Shown: positions 1 to 11,100, counted from the stretch's first letter. The stretch is 56,215 nucleotides of DNA from an uncultured Bacteroidales bacterium (GCA_947074105.1 CAMTON010000012.1:1-56215), one strand, 5' to 3'. The notes: a model not told the origin generated them from the letters alone. Program-made: numbers and translations.

Positions 1-60
1 ACGGTGACAATATTATCACTGTACGGTTGCGATATGAAAGCCGCCCGGTTGCAACGTTGC
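1..60. repeat. 22-bp tandem repeat, about 2.7 units (copy 1)
   Basis: Positions 1-16 (partial), 17-38 and 39-60 can be read as consecutive 22-bp units with the core GTACGGTTGCGATATGAA. The third unit has drifted and forms the left half of the palindrome at 37-74. The same unit recurs four to five times at 49434-49543. The array lies just downstream of the minus-strand alpha-2-macroglobulin stop at 117. The left end is cut by the window edge, so the copy number is a minimum. Seen directly; function unknown. Confidence 0.75.
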
Positions 61-77
61 AACCGGGCGGCTTTTTT
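37..77. terminator. Perfect palindrome, likely bidirectional terminator
   Basis: Arms 37-54 and 57-74 are exact reverse complements (18 bp) around a CG centre. The stem is GC-rich (GCCGCCCGGTTGC) and is followed by six T on the plus strand (72-77). It sits 40 bases behind the alpha-2-macroglobulin stop. On the minus transcript only three U follow the stem, so termination for that gene may be less efficient than for transcription on the plus strand. Confidence 0.8.
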
Positions 78-116
78 GAAACAGGTTATCCTAAAAGATA
101 AACACCTGAATATTCT

Positions 117-3100
117 TTAATCTCTTATTACTTTGATTTCCATTCCTGCGGTATTGGCTCTTATCGAAGGGCTGTACATCACTTCACAGAATGCAGGAGG
201 AAGAAAATATGTCCCGGCGTAAGACGCACAAAGTTTTACAGGTATGCTTACACCCGCGTTAGGCTGAAGTATCGGGATATATGAATTTATACGGCAGTCG
301 CGGATATCCTGATATGTCACCCCGCTGCTCTGATTCGTCTTAGCATCATTCAGATAACGCGTATTCAGAATCTCCCATCCCGAAGGTATCACCTGGGAAA
401 CCATAATGTCGGTAAGAGCGTTTACCGAAATATTCCTGACAGTGATTTCGGCATTGAAGTTGGTTCCCATTTTTATATTCTTAATATCTATAGGATCACC
501 CTCATTCGTATAGTAATCTACAGATATGCTCATCCCGTTTGAATTAGCTTCAAGATTTTCTTTCAGAGGCACTCCTGATGCGGAAATTGTGGCATAAAGA
601 GTTCCTTTACCGTTATTCTTAACCGTGATCTTCTGATCTTTCGACATATCAAGAGGATAAGAATAAAACGGTTCCTCCTCATCATCAGCATTAGCTTTCA
701 ATGTTCCCGAAATACTTGCGTCGACAGATTCTGCAGGTGGATATTTTTTGAAAAATCCAGTTACTGCAATCAGAGAGAAAGCAGTGTTCTGAGTGTTAAG
801 AGTAGATTCTGAGGCAAGCACCGAACTTAATTCATCAACAAGAATACGCGAAGCATCTGCTTCATCCACGCTTGTCAGAGCGATAAGTCGAAGTGCCTTA
901 CTTCTTATATCATCTCCGTAAGTGTACATATATGCAGGCGCATCGCTGTCATAGCTTATCTCTCTTTTCAGAATTCCCATAGCGACATCATCACGGCCTG
1001 TGCAGGCATAAGCCGCAGCGAGAAGCGACTGTGTGGAATAATTATATTCTCCTTCCCGAAGTCGGTTCATTGCACCCTGCACGGGAGTTCCGGCAAGAGC
1101 AAGAACATAAAGACGGTAGGCCTGTGTAAGAGTCTCAGCGTTATTTCCGATTTTTCCGCTCCAGCCTTTTGCAACTTCTTTTTCATAATCAAGAGAGTTA
1201 CGGTATATATTACCGGGAAGAGAGAAACCGTTACTAAGCGCCTCTGTCATAAAATGAAGAGCATATACCGATCCCCATCCCGCAGCGGAAGTTCCACCCG
1301 GCCAGTATGAGAAGGCACCACCCGGAATCATATATTTAGGAAGTGAGTTTATAAGATTTATCGTTCTTTCGGTGATCTCTCCCTGACGAAGCATCGAAGC
1401 ATTTGTAAACGGAGCGATATACATAAGAGGGAAACCGCGTGAAACCGTCTGTTCGATACATTCGAAAGGATAGTTTAAAAGATAATCTATTCTGTTAGAA
1501 AGATTAAGAGGTTTTACAGCCGAAAGTTCAAGAGACCCCTTGTTAGATCCCGGAATACCGACAGGAGATATCGACAGAGTCGCAGATTTACCGCCTTCTA
1601 TAACAACAGTTTCAGTTTTGATAACCGGTATCATATTGGAAACTACAGCTATATCTGACTCCCATGAAGCTTTTTCATTTTTTGAAGTCGCGTTTACGGA
1701 AACGAAACCGGCTCCGGTATCATCTTTCACTTTAAGATCGAAACAAACGATAGTGCTGCCTTTTTTGTTGATTGAAACTTTTTTAGTCATTGGTTTATCC
1801 GCGCCGAGAAGAAGCGATCCTTTCAGTGTGACTTCCACCTCTCCTACGTTATCTTCCATTGCGAAAACCGTAACGGGAAGTGAGAATTCATCACCCGGAT
1901 TAAGTTCACGGGGAAGTGTTCCGGTCACCATAACAGTCTGTTTTACTGTGATATCCTTTGAAGCACTTCCGTAAGCTTCTTCCTTATTATTTCCGGCAAT
2001 CACCATACATCTTACCTTACCGATATATTCAGGCATATTGATTTTGATTTTCTCGGTACGGCCGCCTTTCAGAGAATAAGGGCCTTTGAAGATCACAACA
2101 GGTTTGAAACGGCTTAGCGCTGCAGTTGCACTATGATCGATTTCGCTGTCACCACCGATATTATATATCCGCTCGATCTTTCCCGCATACGCACCTACCA
2201 CCATATCATAAATATCCCAGGTACTGACTCCGAGAGCTTCCTTCGCATTGAAAGCGCTCCAAGGATCAGGAGTCTTGAAGCGTGTCAGATCAAGAAGTCC
2301 GCAATCCACAAGAGCAAGAGTGAATGTCATATCCTGTTTGTTTTTTTCACTGACCGAAATCTCGAATTCCGAGCCCGGTCTGATATCTTCGGGAGATTTT
2401 ATTACAGGCTGAAGCACAGTTGCAGGATCTGTAATATTCACGGGCACAACGCCGTAAAGGCGTACAGGAAGATCCGTCGTATTAGCGTAAGGATTTACAA
2501 GAGTAACACCCACATAAACATTAGGAAGAAACTCTTTTTTTGCTTTTATAGTATGGGTAGTTGTCTCTTTGTCACATTTGACGATTTTCTTTTCAAGAAT
2601 TTCAGATCCGTTTTCTATTGTGACAAGAGCATGCGCCCCTTTTACTGAAGGGAAAGTTATTCTGATATCTTCATTTACCTTATAATCATTTTTATCCGTA
2701 GTGATAGCAAGTCGGGCAGCTTTGTTGTTTCGTCCGTCTTCCGGTGATCTTATATAATAATCATAATCGAAATATGTCTTTATCACACATTCCTGACCGC
2801 TCTCTTTGTTTCTCACAACAATCACATAGACTCCCCAATCGCTGTCGGATATATTCATATTGAATTCTCCTATTCCATCGCTTGCCGTTTCTACGTAAAA
2901 ACGGTCTACAGGATCACTATATGAAGAGGAAATATAATCCGCAATGCTGCTGCCTGAATTATCCCACCACCAGTACCAGCGTCCTTTATAGATCTTTACA
3001 TCGCAATTCACATTTCCGACAGGTGTTCCCGAAGGGTCTACAGTCGCAATTCTGAACTCATGGTTCTGACTCGTAAGAAGAGCTTCATCTTCTCTTTGCG

Positions 3101-5666
3101 GAGAGTAAACTCCGACATAAGATGAATACGGAGAGTAAGTCATTGCATCACCGGTTATACTGAAACTTCCTGCTTCTTCATATACTTTTGTAATGAATTC
3201 GGCGCGAAGCATACCCGGAGCATCCTCTCCTACGTTAAGTGTGCGTCTGATAGTAGCATCACCCTCTTTATCGGTACGTCCTTCACCAAATAAAATCTCT
3301 TTTGCCTCAAAAGTCTTGAACGGATTATCGAAAACAAAATTTTTAAAATCGGCAAAAACTGTCGGTTTGCTCTGAAAATTAATGTTTATATCGTAATTAA
3401 GACCGGATGCTTTCGCTCCCGTAAGCCATGCGGAATGAAGTTTAGCGGTAACAGGAGTTCCCTCCATTATTATCTTTTTATCAAAAGAAAGATCTATAGA
3501 AAGACGGTTGGGTTTAATCGTCTCAATACGAAGGCGACGGGAAAATTTAGCGCCTCCGACCGAAACATCACATTTCCATACACCTGTGGGATCATCCTCA
3601 TCGGTTTTAAGAGCAAAAGAATAGAATCCGTTGACACCTTTTGTCGTTACTTTCTGAGAAGTCATGATGTCATGAGGATTGTAGAGCTGTACTTTTACAG
3701 GATGATTTTCGGGAAGTTGCGCACTGTTTTCATTAAGTATGAAACTTATATAAATCGAATCCCCGGGACGCCACACTCCGCGATCGGTATAAAGAAAACC
3801 TTTTATACCTTTCTGAATCTCCTCGCCCTCGACATTGAAATCACTGACAGAAAGAGCTTCAGCTTTACGAAGACGAATATAACCTCTTTCGTTCTCTCTT
3901 TTAGCTATAGCATAAAGAGGCGTTCCTTTATCAAGATTAAAGACCGCGAAACCGTTCTTATCCGTAGTACCGGATCCGATTTCACGATTTCTGTAATCAA
4001 ATACGTGAACTGATACGCCCGGCAATACGGCTGATGTATTGATATTATTTGTAACGAAAGTTATCTCATTGTTTTCATTTCCCTTTTTCGCAATAAGGCC
4101 GATATCTGAAGAGAGAATATTTTTTGAAACTTTCTTATTATAATAGTAAGATGTCTTTTCAGGATTATTACGGTCACTCCAGTTTCCGTATCCGTCTTTA
4201 TTATCATAGAAAAAATAATAATCGCTATTCTGAAGTCTTTCTTTTTCTTCAGTCTCCTCTATCAGGGCGTTTGCTATAAGTTCTTCTTTTGAAAGCTGCT
4301 CACGGTCATTTACCGGATAAGCCGAAAGATCATAAGTATATGAAAGAGTCACATTATATATGGCTCCTTTGTCAACGTCGATAAAGTCGGAAAGATTTAT
4401 ACCGTAGACATTTTTTTTAGAAAGATCATAATCTCCCATATCTTCAAAGAAAATCACTTTTCTTGCTAACAGATCGCCTACCTGGGCCAGGTTGTATTGT
4501 CCCGAAAGGTTGTTGTTCTGAAGGAATATATCAATATTATTCTGATATATCTTTATCACCCTTACAATGACTCCTTTCAGAGAACGTGATTCAAACAAAA
4601 TGTTTTTACCTCCTTCAGCAGGAAGGATATTTCCGGAAGAGACAAACCCCAGATAAGGAGCGTCTGTATCAAGATTGATTTTTGAAAAGAAAAGAGATTC
4701 ATTATTCGATTTTTCCTTAGTCAGTCTTTCTCCCCGACTATTAGTGATACCGTCATAGATACGAAGAGTAGTTTCTTTTACCTCTGACTCGTCATCATCA
4801 TTTATCCACAGACGCAGAATATTGCCGTGAGTCGTATATCTTGTATCAGGGAAATCCTTGATATTGTAATATCCGTAAAAATCCTGACTCTGGGAAAGAT
4901 TCTGATTGAAGACAACATCAATATATTTGCCCCCTTTTCCTGTTTTTATTTCATATATGTCAAATACCCGGAAATCAGGGACCGTGATTTCACCTATTTC
5001 GGAAACAGGATAGCCGGCTTTATTTGCTTTTATCATGACTGGAACTTTCTTCCCGGCAGTCTTTTCTTTAAGGTTTCTGATTTCTATCTCAAAATTGGTA
5101 CTTCTGTTATTGTTATTATTACCGACTACGATATCTCCTATATCATTACCATAAAGAAGAGATCTGACTGTTTCTGCAGATTCCAGATCGGCAGTATGAA
5201 GCATAGCGGAATAATATGACATTCCGTCGGAGCCTATTTTTAGAGTGATATCGCTTAATTCCGCCTTAGGAGTAATAGTCCGGAACTTATATTTAAACTT
5301 CTCCGCTCCCTCGAACATCTTTCCAAGATCGACACTTATTTCATATACCGTACCGGGGTCAAAACCGTTACCCACACTGAGCATAATCCTGTTATTTTCT
5401 CCAAGGCAAATAAAATTCACTTCCGGTTTTACGGTAATGAGTTCTTTCAGAGATTTATTGCTTTGCAGATGTTCAGGAACATCGGAATTAAGGTTTATAA
5501 TAATCGGATCATTTTTAGATATTACTCCGCTTGTAAAAGATTCAACATAAGGATTGGCTTTGATTGTCTGATTCAGAACACGGTCATCAGACTTTTTTGT
5601 TTCGGTACAGGAAAGTAATATGGTAAGTATCAAAAAGAAAAGTACCTTTGTAACACATTTAGTCAT
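117..5666 (-). CDS. Alpha-2-macroglobulin-family lipoprotein (bacterial A2M, YfhM-like)
   Basis: Large periplasmic lipoprotein of 1849 aa. The N-terminus is a lipoprotein signal with lipobox LLSC (Cys20). Bacterial A2Ms trap incoming proteases: bait-region cleavage exposes a thioester that covalently binds the attacker. The thioester motif CIEQ is intact at residues 1403-1406, in the context YPFECIEQTVSRGFPLMY, and is followed by the alpha-helical TED domain. Middle-region macroglobulin domains are supported by GVWRPGD (MG2-type) and KTDEDDPTGVW. Length fits the family (1500-1900 aa). It is divergent from PBP1C across 70 bp. In E. coli the A2M gene yfhM also neighbours pbpC, which supports a joint role in guarding and repairing the envelope. 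Identification is firm; the protease target is unknown. Confidence 0.93.
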   Translation of the reverse strand: MTKCVTKVLFFLILTILLSCTETKKSDDRVLNQTIKANPYVESFTSGVISKNDPIIINLNSDVPEHLQSNKSLKELITVKPEVNFICLGENNRIMLSVGNGFDPGTVYEISVDLGKMFEGAEKFKYKFRTITPKAELSDITLKIGSDGMSYYSAMLHTADLESAETVRSLLYGNDIGDIVVGNNNNNRSTNFEIEIRNLKEKTAGKKVPVMIKANKAGYPVSEIGEITVPDFRVFDIYEIKTGKGGKYIDVVFNQNLSQSQDFYGYYNIKDFPDTRYTTHGNILRLWINDDDESEVKETTLRIYDGITNSRGERLTKEKSNNESLFFSKINLDTDAPYLGFVSSGNILPAEGGKNILFESRSLKGVIVRVIKIYQNNIDIFLQNNNLSGQYNLAQVGDLLARKVIFFEDMGDYDLSKKNVYGINLSDFIDVDKGAIYNVTLSYTYDLSAYPVNDREQLSKEELIANALIEETEEKERLQNSDYYFFYDNKDGYGNWSDRNNPEKTSYYYNKKVSKNILSSDIGLIAKKGNENNEITFVTNNINTSAVLPGVSVHVFDYRNREIGSGTTDKNGFAVFNLDKGTPLYAIAKRENERGYIRLRKAEALSVSDFNVEGEEIQKGIKGFLYTDRGVWRPGDSIYISFILNENSAQLPENHPVKVQLYNPHDIMTSQKVTTKGVNGFYSFALKTDEDDPTGVWKCDVSVGGAKFSRRLRIETIKPNRLSIDLSFDKKIIMEGTPVTAKLHSAWLTGAKASGLNYDININFQSKPTVFADFKNFVFDNPFKTFEAKEILFGEGRTDKEGDATIRRTLNVGEDAPGMLRAEFITKVYEEAGSFSITGDAMTYSPYSSYVGVYSPQREDEALLTSQNHEFRIATVDPSGTPVGNVNCDVKIYKGRWYWWWDNSGSSIADYISSSYSDPVDRFYVETASDGIGEFNMNISDSDWGVYVIVVRNKESGQECVIKTYFDYDYYIRSPEDGRNNKAARLAITTDKNDYKVNEDIRITFPSVKGAHALVTIENGSEILEKKIVKCDKETTTHTIKAKKEFLPNVYVGVTLVNPYANTTDLPVRLYGVVPVNITDPATVLQPVIKSPEDIRPGSEFEISVSEKNKQDMTFTLALVDCGLLDLTRFKTPDPWSAFNAKEALGVSTWDIYDMVVGAYAGKIERIYNIGGDSEIDHSATAALSRFKPVVIFKGPYSLKGGRTEKIKINMPEYIGKVRCMVIAGNNKEEAYGSASKDITVKQTVMVTGTLPRELNPGDEFSLPVTVFAMEDNVGEVEVTLKGSLLLGADKPMTKKVSINKKGSTIVCFDLKVKDDTGAGFVSVNATSKNEKASWESDIAVVSNMIPVIKTETVVIEGGKSATLSISPVGIPGSNKGSLELSAVKPLNLSNRIDYLLNYPFECIEQTVSRGFPLMYIAPFTNASMLRQGEITERTINLINSLPKYMIPGGAFSYWPGGTSAAGWGSVYALHFMTEALSNGFSLPGNIYRNSLDYEKEVAKGWSGKIGNNAETLTQAYRLYVLALAGTPVQGAMNRLREGEYNYSTQSLLAAAYACTGRDDVAMGILKREISYDSDAPAYMYTYGDDIRSKALRLIALTSVDEADASRILVDELSSVLASESTLNTQNTAFSLIAVTGFFKKYPPAESVDASISGTLKANADDEEEPFYSYPLDMSKDQKITVKNNGKGTLYATISASGVPLKENLEANSNGMSISVDYYTNEGDPIDIKNIKMGTNFNAEITVRNISVNALTDIMVSQVIPSGWEILNTRYLNDAKTNQSSGVTYQDIRDCRINSYIPILQPNAGVSIPVKLCASYAGTYFLPPAFCEVMYSPSIRANTAGMEIKVIRD

Positions 5667-5691
5667 TTTTATTAAATTTGATATTCTTGGC

Positions 5692-5699
5692 CAAAATTA
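5692..5699 (-). promoter_or_regulatory. Candidate Bacteroidota -7 element for the A2M gene
   Basis: On the minus strand this reads TAATTTTG, matching the Bacteroidota -7 consensus TAnnTTTG, 25 bases ahead of the A2M start codon. No clear -33 TTTG box is visible. It lies in the 70-bp divergent spacer shared with pbpC. Confidence 0.35.
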
Positions 5700-5736
5700 A
5701 ATAATAAATCTTTAATTTATACATATTCTATTATAA

Positions 5737-8058
5737 ATGACGTTGTTCAAAAAGCAGATACTTTTTGCTTTTGCTGCTTTTATCAGTATATCTTTCATAG
5801 TATGCCTGCCTGATCCTCTTTTTAATGATCCATGTTCCGATATTCTGTTTTCATCTGAAGGGAAACTTCTTAATGCCCGGATATCTGATGACGGTCAATG
5901 GCGTTTTCCGGCAACAGACACATTACCTTTAAGATTCAGGGAATCTATCATTGCATTTGAAGACAAAAGATTCGCCTGTCATCCCGGAGTCGATCCGCTT
6001 GCCATGGCAAGGGCTGCCAGGCTGAATATACGCAACAGAAAGATAAGCAGCGGAGGAAGCACTATCACTATGCAGCTTATAAGACTGAGCAGAAAAAACA
6101 GAAAACGTACTTTCGGAGAGAAAATAACAGAGATATTTCTTGCCTTAAGGCTTGAATTCAGCTACAGTAAAGATGAGATACTTGCCCTTTACGGCTCATA
6201 TGCCCCTTTCGGAGGTAATATCATAGGTATAGACGCAGCAGCATGGAGATATTTCGGTCATGCGTCAAGTGAACTGTCATGGGCAGAAAGCGCACTTCTG
6301 GCCGTTCTTCCGAATTCACCGGCTATGATACATCCGGGAAGAAACAGGGAAAAACTTACAGAAAAACGAAACAGGCTCTTACTGACGCTTCATAAAAAAG
6401 GAAAGATTGATGCGGAAACATATTCTCTTGCTATTGATGAGCCTGTGCCCGAAAAACCCGCGCCATTGCCCTCTCATGCCTTTCACCTTATGAACAGAAA
6501 TATCGCGGAAGGTAACCGGGGAAAGATTGGTACGACAATAAACTACAATATGCAGCTTCAGGCGGGATATATAGCAGAAAACTATCTCAGCAGATATAAA
6601 CACAACCATATCAACAACTTAGCCATTATTGTGGCAAATGTAAAAACAGGCAAAATACTTGCTTATGTAGGAAACGGGAAGCCTGACGGAAAAAGCGAAA
6701 ACGGAAAAATGGTGGATATGATATGTGCTGAAAGGAGTCCGGGAAGTCTGCTTAAACCCTTTCTTTATGCCTCAATGCTTGAAGACGGTATGATACTTCC
6801 AAAAAGTCTTATGCCGGATATCCCGGTATATCTGAAAGGTTTTATGCCTCAGAATTACAATCGTAAATTTCAGGGAGTCGTTCCGGCTGATGAGGCGATA
6901 GCAAGATCTCTTAACGTGCCTCTTGTGCGCATGCTGCTTGATTATGACTACAATCGCTTCTATGAAAAACTGAAATCTCTGGGAATGAATACCCTTCACC
7001 GCGAGGCTTCTCATTATGGTGCGTCGATAATTCTCGGAGGCGCTGAAGGTTCACTCATTAATCTGACGTCCATGTATGCCGGTATGGCTCGTGTATTACA
7101 GGATGATATATACCTTACGGATCATTACAGACAACTTACATATAAGGATGATGTGGCGTCATCTTGCTATATAAATGATGCACCTCCCCTTCATAAAGAT
7201 GCGATATGGTTTGCAGTGGAAGCGATGACAAAACTCAACCGGCATGAAGAGGAAGCAGAATGGAGCAGTTTTTCTTCTATGAAACAGGTTGCATGGAAAA
7301 CCGGGACGAGTTACGGTCACCGTGATGCATGGGCCATAGGTTTCACTCCCGATTATATCGCGGGAGTCTGGGTCGGCAATGCTTCCGGAGAAGGACGTCC
7401 GGGAATGACCGGCGTAAACTATGCGGCTCCCGTGCTTTTTGACATTTTATCGCTTGTTCCCGCTTCAGAATGGTTTACCATGCCTGTTAGAGAAATGACA
7501 GACACAGAAATGTGTCGCGCCACAGGCTTCAGAGCGGGTGAATATTGTGATGAAAAAGAAACTAAAAGAATGCCCAAAAACGGTGTGAAGGTAAAAATCT
7601 GTCCTTATCACAAAAGAATTTTCCTTGATCCTTCAGGGAAATATCAGGCTACGGCTGAATGTTTCCCGGACAGTAAATTAATAAGAGAGAACCGTCTTTC
7701 ATTTCCTCCGGTAATGGAATGGTATTACCGTCAGTGCAGAGCAGAATATTCGCCTCTTCCGCCACTGCATCCACTCTGCGCAAATGACGAAGGTAAGATT
7801 GAGATCATATATCCACTGAACGGATCACGCATATATCTTCCGGTAGGTTTTTCCGAGAAAAAGGAAAGCATTGTTTTTAAAGCCGCACATTCACGAAAAG
7901 ACGCTTCACTTTACTGGTATATGAATAACCGATATATCGGTGAGACTTGTGATAATCATGAGATTGCTTTTGCTCCTGAAGAAGGAAGATATAAACTTAC
8001 GCTTACAGACGAAAGAGGTTTGTCAAAGACTATATTTATAAATATCACCGATAAATAG
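5737..8058 (+). CDS. pbpC: Penicillin-binding protein 1C (bifunctional glycosyltransferase/transpeptidase)
   Basis: Peptidoglycan synthase of 773 aa anchored by one N-terminal membrane segment (about residues 7-24). The GT51 glycosyltransferase domain carries AFEDKRFACHPGVDP, with the catalytic Glu in EDKRF near residue 75, and GGSTITMQL. The transpeptidase domain has SPGSLLKPF (SLLK at 337-340), an SLN motif in ARSLNVPLVRML, and KTG at 521-523. The C-terminal part (about 690-773) fits the PBP1C-specific BiPBP_C domain. The length is normal for PBP1C. It diverges from the A2M lipoprotein gene, its usual partner. The next gene on the same strand starts 52 bases after its stop. Confidence 0.93.
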   Translation: MTLFKKQILFAFAAFISISFIVCLPDPLFNDPCSDILFSSEGKLLNARISDDGQWRFPATDTLPLRFRESIIAFEDKRFACHPGVDPLAMARAARLNIRNRKISSGGSTITMQLIRLSRKNRKRTFGEKITEIFLALRLEFSYSKDEILALYGSYAPFGGNIIGIDAAAWRYFGHASSELSWAESALLAVLPNSPAMIHPGRNREKLTEKRNRLLLTLHKKGKIDAETYSLAIDEPVPEKPAPLPSHAFHLMNRNIAEGNRGKIGTTINYNMQLQAGYIAENYLSRYKHNHINNLAIIVANVKTGKILAYVGNGKPDGKSENGKMVDMICAERSPGSLLKPFLYASMLEDGMILPKSLMPDIPVYLKGFMPQNYNRKFQGVVPADEAIARSLNVPLVRMLLDYDYNRFYEKLKSLGMNTLHREASHYGASIILGGAEGSLINLTSMYAGMARVLQDDIYLTDHYRQLTYKDDVASSCYINDAPPLHKDAIWFAVEAMTKLNRHEEEAEWSSFSSMKQVAWKTGTSYGHRDAWAIGFTPDYIAGVWVGNASGEGRPGMTGVNYAAPVLFDILSLVPASEWFTMPVREMTDTEMCRATGFRAGEYCDEKETKRMPKNGVKVKICPYHKRIFLDPSGKYQATAECFPDSKLIRENRLSFPPVMEWYYRQCRAEYSPLPPLHPLCANDEGKIEIIYPLNGSRIYLPVGFSEKKESIVFKAAHSRKDASLYWYMNNRYIGETCDNHEIAFAPEEGRYKLTLTDERGLSKTIFINITDK

Positions 8059-8083
8059 TTACGGTTATTTTATGATATAGGAT

Positions 8084-8091
8084 TACTTTTG
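8084..8091 (+). promoter_or_regulatory. Candidate -7 element for the SNF2 helicase gene
   Basis: TACTTTTG is a perfect match to TAnnTTTG and lies 19 bases before the helicase ATG, in the short spacer behind pbpC. It suggests the helicase has its own promoter rather than depending only on pbpC read-through. No convincing -33 box. Confidence 0.45.
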
Positions 8092-8110
8092 CATAAAATA
8101 AAAAACAGAG

Positions 8111-11100
8111 ATGAAAAAATATATAGATTTTTATTCTTCCTGCTCCGATTCACAGAAAAAAGTTTTAAGATATATAGCGTTCACCCTCATCACTCCTGAT
8201 GACAATATTCTTAAAGATATAGCATTTAAAGGAGGAATTAACGTTACGGGTCTCCGGGATTTTCTCAAGCTATTGAAATCTGAAAATCTGCTTTTGGAAG
8301 AAAAAAGTTTCTGGGAAAAGTCATACTATCTTACTCCGTCATTTCAAAATTTTCTTTTACAGGAAGCAGCTTTGGTTACGGCGGAAGAGATTGAAGAAAT
8401 GTATAATTTCTTTTCCTACAGTGCAGGAAAATTTAATGATGCATTACTGAATCAGAACAGACGGACCATACTGAATTACCTTCGTAATGGTGTTCCAGCA
8501 AAACTGTATTCACAGGTTTCAAGACAGATATCTTATTTTACTACTCGCGATTATCTGAAAGAACTTGTGCTTGACTGGATGGAGCATCCCAGGCTGAAGG
8601 TGCTCGTTTATATGATTGAAGAGAATCTTGCGAAAACAATTTTTGAAGAGCTCTATTACAGATCATTGTATACTCTTGATAAGAAAGAGATTGAAGTTGT
8701 CAATAATTTTTATGAAACATATGATTTTAAACAGTATGAAAGAGAAATAAAGGAGAAAATTAATTTCTATACTTTTCTTAAAGGAGACATCAGTGAATAT
8801 CATAGAACACTGAATACCAACTCTTCAGAGCAGAAGTATTATTATGCATTTCTTAAACTTTCATTAAAGAAAACCGCAGAGGCTCTTAAGTTATTCAATT
8901 CTGCCCTTAAAGCTGAAGGAGTATTATATCCGAAAAATCCGTTCTGGGGATTCGTATATGCCTGGACTCTTAAGCTGAACGGGAAGGAAAACAATATGAA
9001 AAAGCTTCATAAATTTGAAGATGTTACCATTCATGATCTTCACGACAACAAGCTTATAACACTTATTGGCAAGAATATCAATTGCAGGGAAGATAAAGGA
9101 TTCAGGGAGTATATAAATAATTGTGATTTTTCTCATAAGGATTCGGTAATGATGAAATATCTTACTTTTCTTATGCTGGAATATCTTAAAGTAAAAGAAT
9201 TCAACGACGAGGAACTTGCATTTCTTTACAGATTTAAAAAATCGGAATATCATACTCTGATTTATCTGGGTAAGGGAATATTCGGTTTTTATGATGATAT
9301 CGATCCGATAAACTATCCCGGATTTGAATCTTTCATACCTGAATATAAATTTACTCCCGAATGGGAACGTGTTCTGAATAATCTTATAAAAACAAAAGAA
9401 AAAAATAACGATAAAATTACAGAAGAAGAACGGGAGACAAGAATAATATATATAATTGACAAAGAAGGATATATCACGCCGAAACTTCAGAAACGGCTGA
9501 AATCTAACGGAAACTGGAGCAAAGGACGTGATATGAGCATTCTGAACTTCCATTTAAAGACACCCGATATGGATGATCTTGACAAAGAAATTGCCGATTG
9601 CGTGGATCAGGTATTGACTTATAGCTGGAGAAATGATATTCAGTATATAATAAATGCAAGAAAAGTTCTTCCGCTTCTTGCCGGAAAAGACAGGCTTTTC
9701 TACGACTGTGACCCTCCGGTTCCTGTAGATATTATTGAAGAGAAACCTTATATATCTGTTTCCAAAGTCAGAAATAAATATTTTATAAGCACAAATTATA
9801 TCCAGGAGAAAGAATCCAAAGAACTGACATCAGTATATTTCAACGGAAATACACAGATAAAACTGGTTACGATCTCTCAGAAGCAAAGGGAAATAATTAC
9901 TTCTCTTTTGAGAATTAATGAATTTCCGGTAGAAGCAAAAGATAAGCTGACAAAACTTATCGGCATGATATCGAAAGATATTACAGTTCACTCCGACCTT
10001 CTTGCATCTGACACCAATGTGATTCAGCAAAGCCCCGATCCTACACTTATTGTGCAGCTACTGCCCAAAGGGAAGAGTTTCAGAGCTGAATTTTTTGTAA
10101 AACCTCTCGGTACCGCACTTCCATATTGCAAACCGGGCGTGGGAATACGAAGTGTAGTCGGAGAAATTGAAGGGAAGAGTGTTCAGACTACACGAGATTA
10201 TATTAAGGAAAACGAAAACGTACACTTAGGAGAACAGATTTTTGAAGTCTGCGAACTTACAGATGATAAGAATCATATTTATACGATAGATTCGGCATTC
10301 GACTGTCTTGAAATACTTGAAACAGCAAAAGACCAGGATTTCATGCGTATAGAATGGCCTGAAGGTGTAAAACTGAAATTAAAAGGGAAAGCTTCCCTTT
10401 CTGATTTTTCATGCTCTCTGAAAAGTAAGACAAACTGGTTTGAAATATCCGGTGATCTTAAAGTCGGAGATCATCTGAACGTCTCACTTGAAGATCTTCT
10501 GGAACAGTTCAGAACAAATCCTTCACGACGTTTCATTGAACTTAATGAAGGTGAATACCTGAGTATCACAGATGAACTTAGAAAGGCTGTAAATACATTT
10601 GATTCTATTACTGTAAAAGATAAAGGAGGACTGAAGATTTCACAGTTTATAGCTCCTTCTCTTCAGGTATTTGAAAAAGACGGAATAACAATTGACGGAG
10701 ATTCGCATTTCGATTCTCTTGTAACAAGAATAGATGAAGCTTCAACAAAAGAATATATTGTTCCCGACAAACTTAAAGCTACTCTTCGCGAATATCAGGA
10801 AGACGGTTTCAGATGGATGGCTAAACTGAGTCAGTGGGGTTCAGGCGCATGTCTTGCCGACGATATGGGTCTTGGAAAGACTCTCCAGACAATAGCTATG
10901 CTGCTTTACAGAGCGGAAAAAGGAGCGTCACTTGTAGTGGCACCTGCTTCTGTAATTCTTAACTGGCAGAGCGAAATCAACCGTTTTGCACCTGCGCTTA
11001 ACTGTCTTGTACTTAATAACGGTCAGGATCGCGATACGATCATAAAGAACAGCGAAGCTTATGACATCGTCCTGACTACTTACGGACTTCTGATAACTCA

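Noticed and set aside
3435..4013. Plus-strand ORF of 192 codons inside the A2M gene
   Set aside because: Antisense shadow of a confident gene.
4802..4810. Perfect DnaA-box sequence TTATCCACA
   Set aside because: Single copy inside the alpha-2-macroglobulin coding region; expected by chance.
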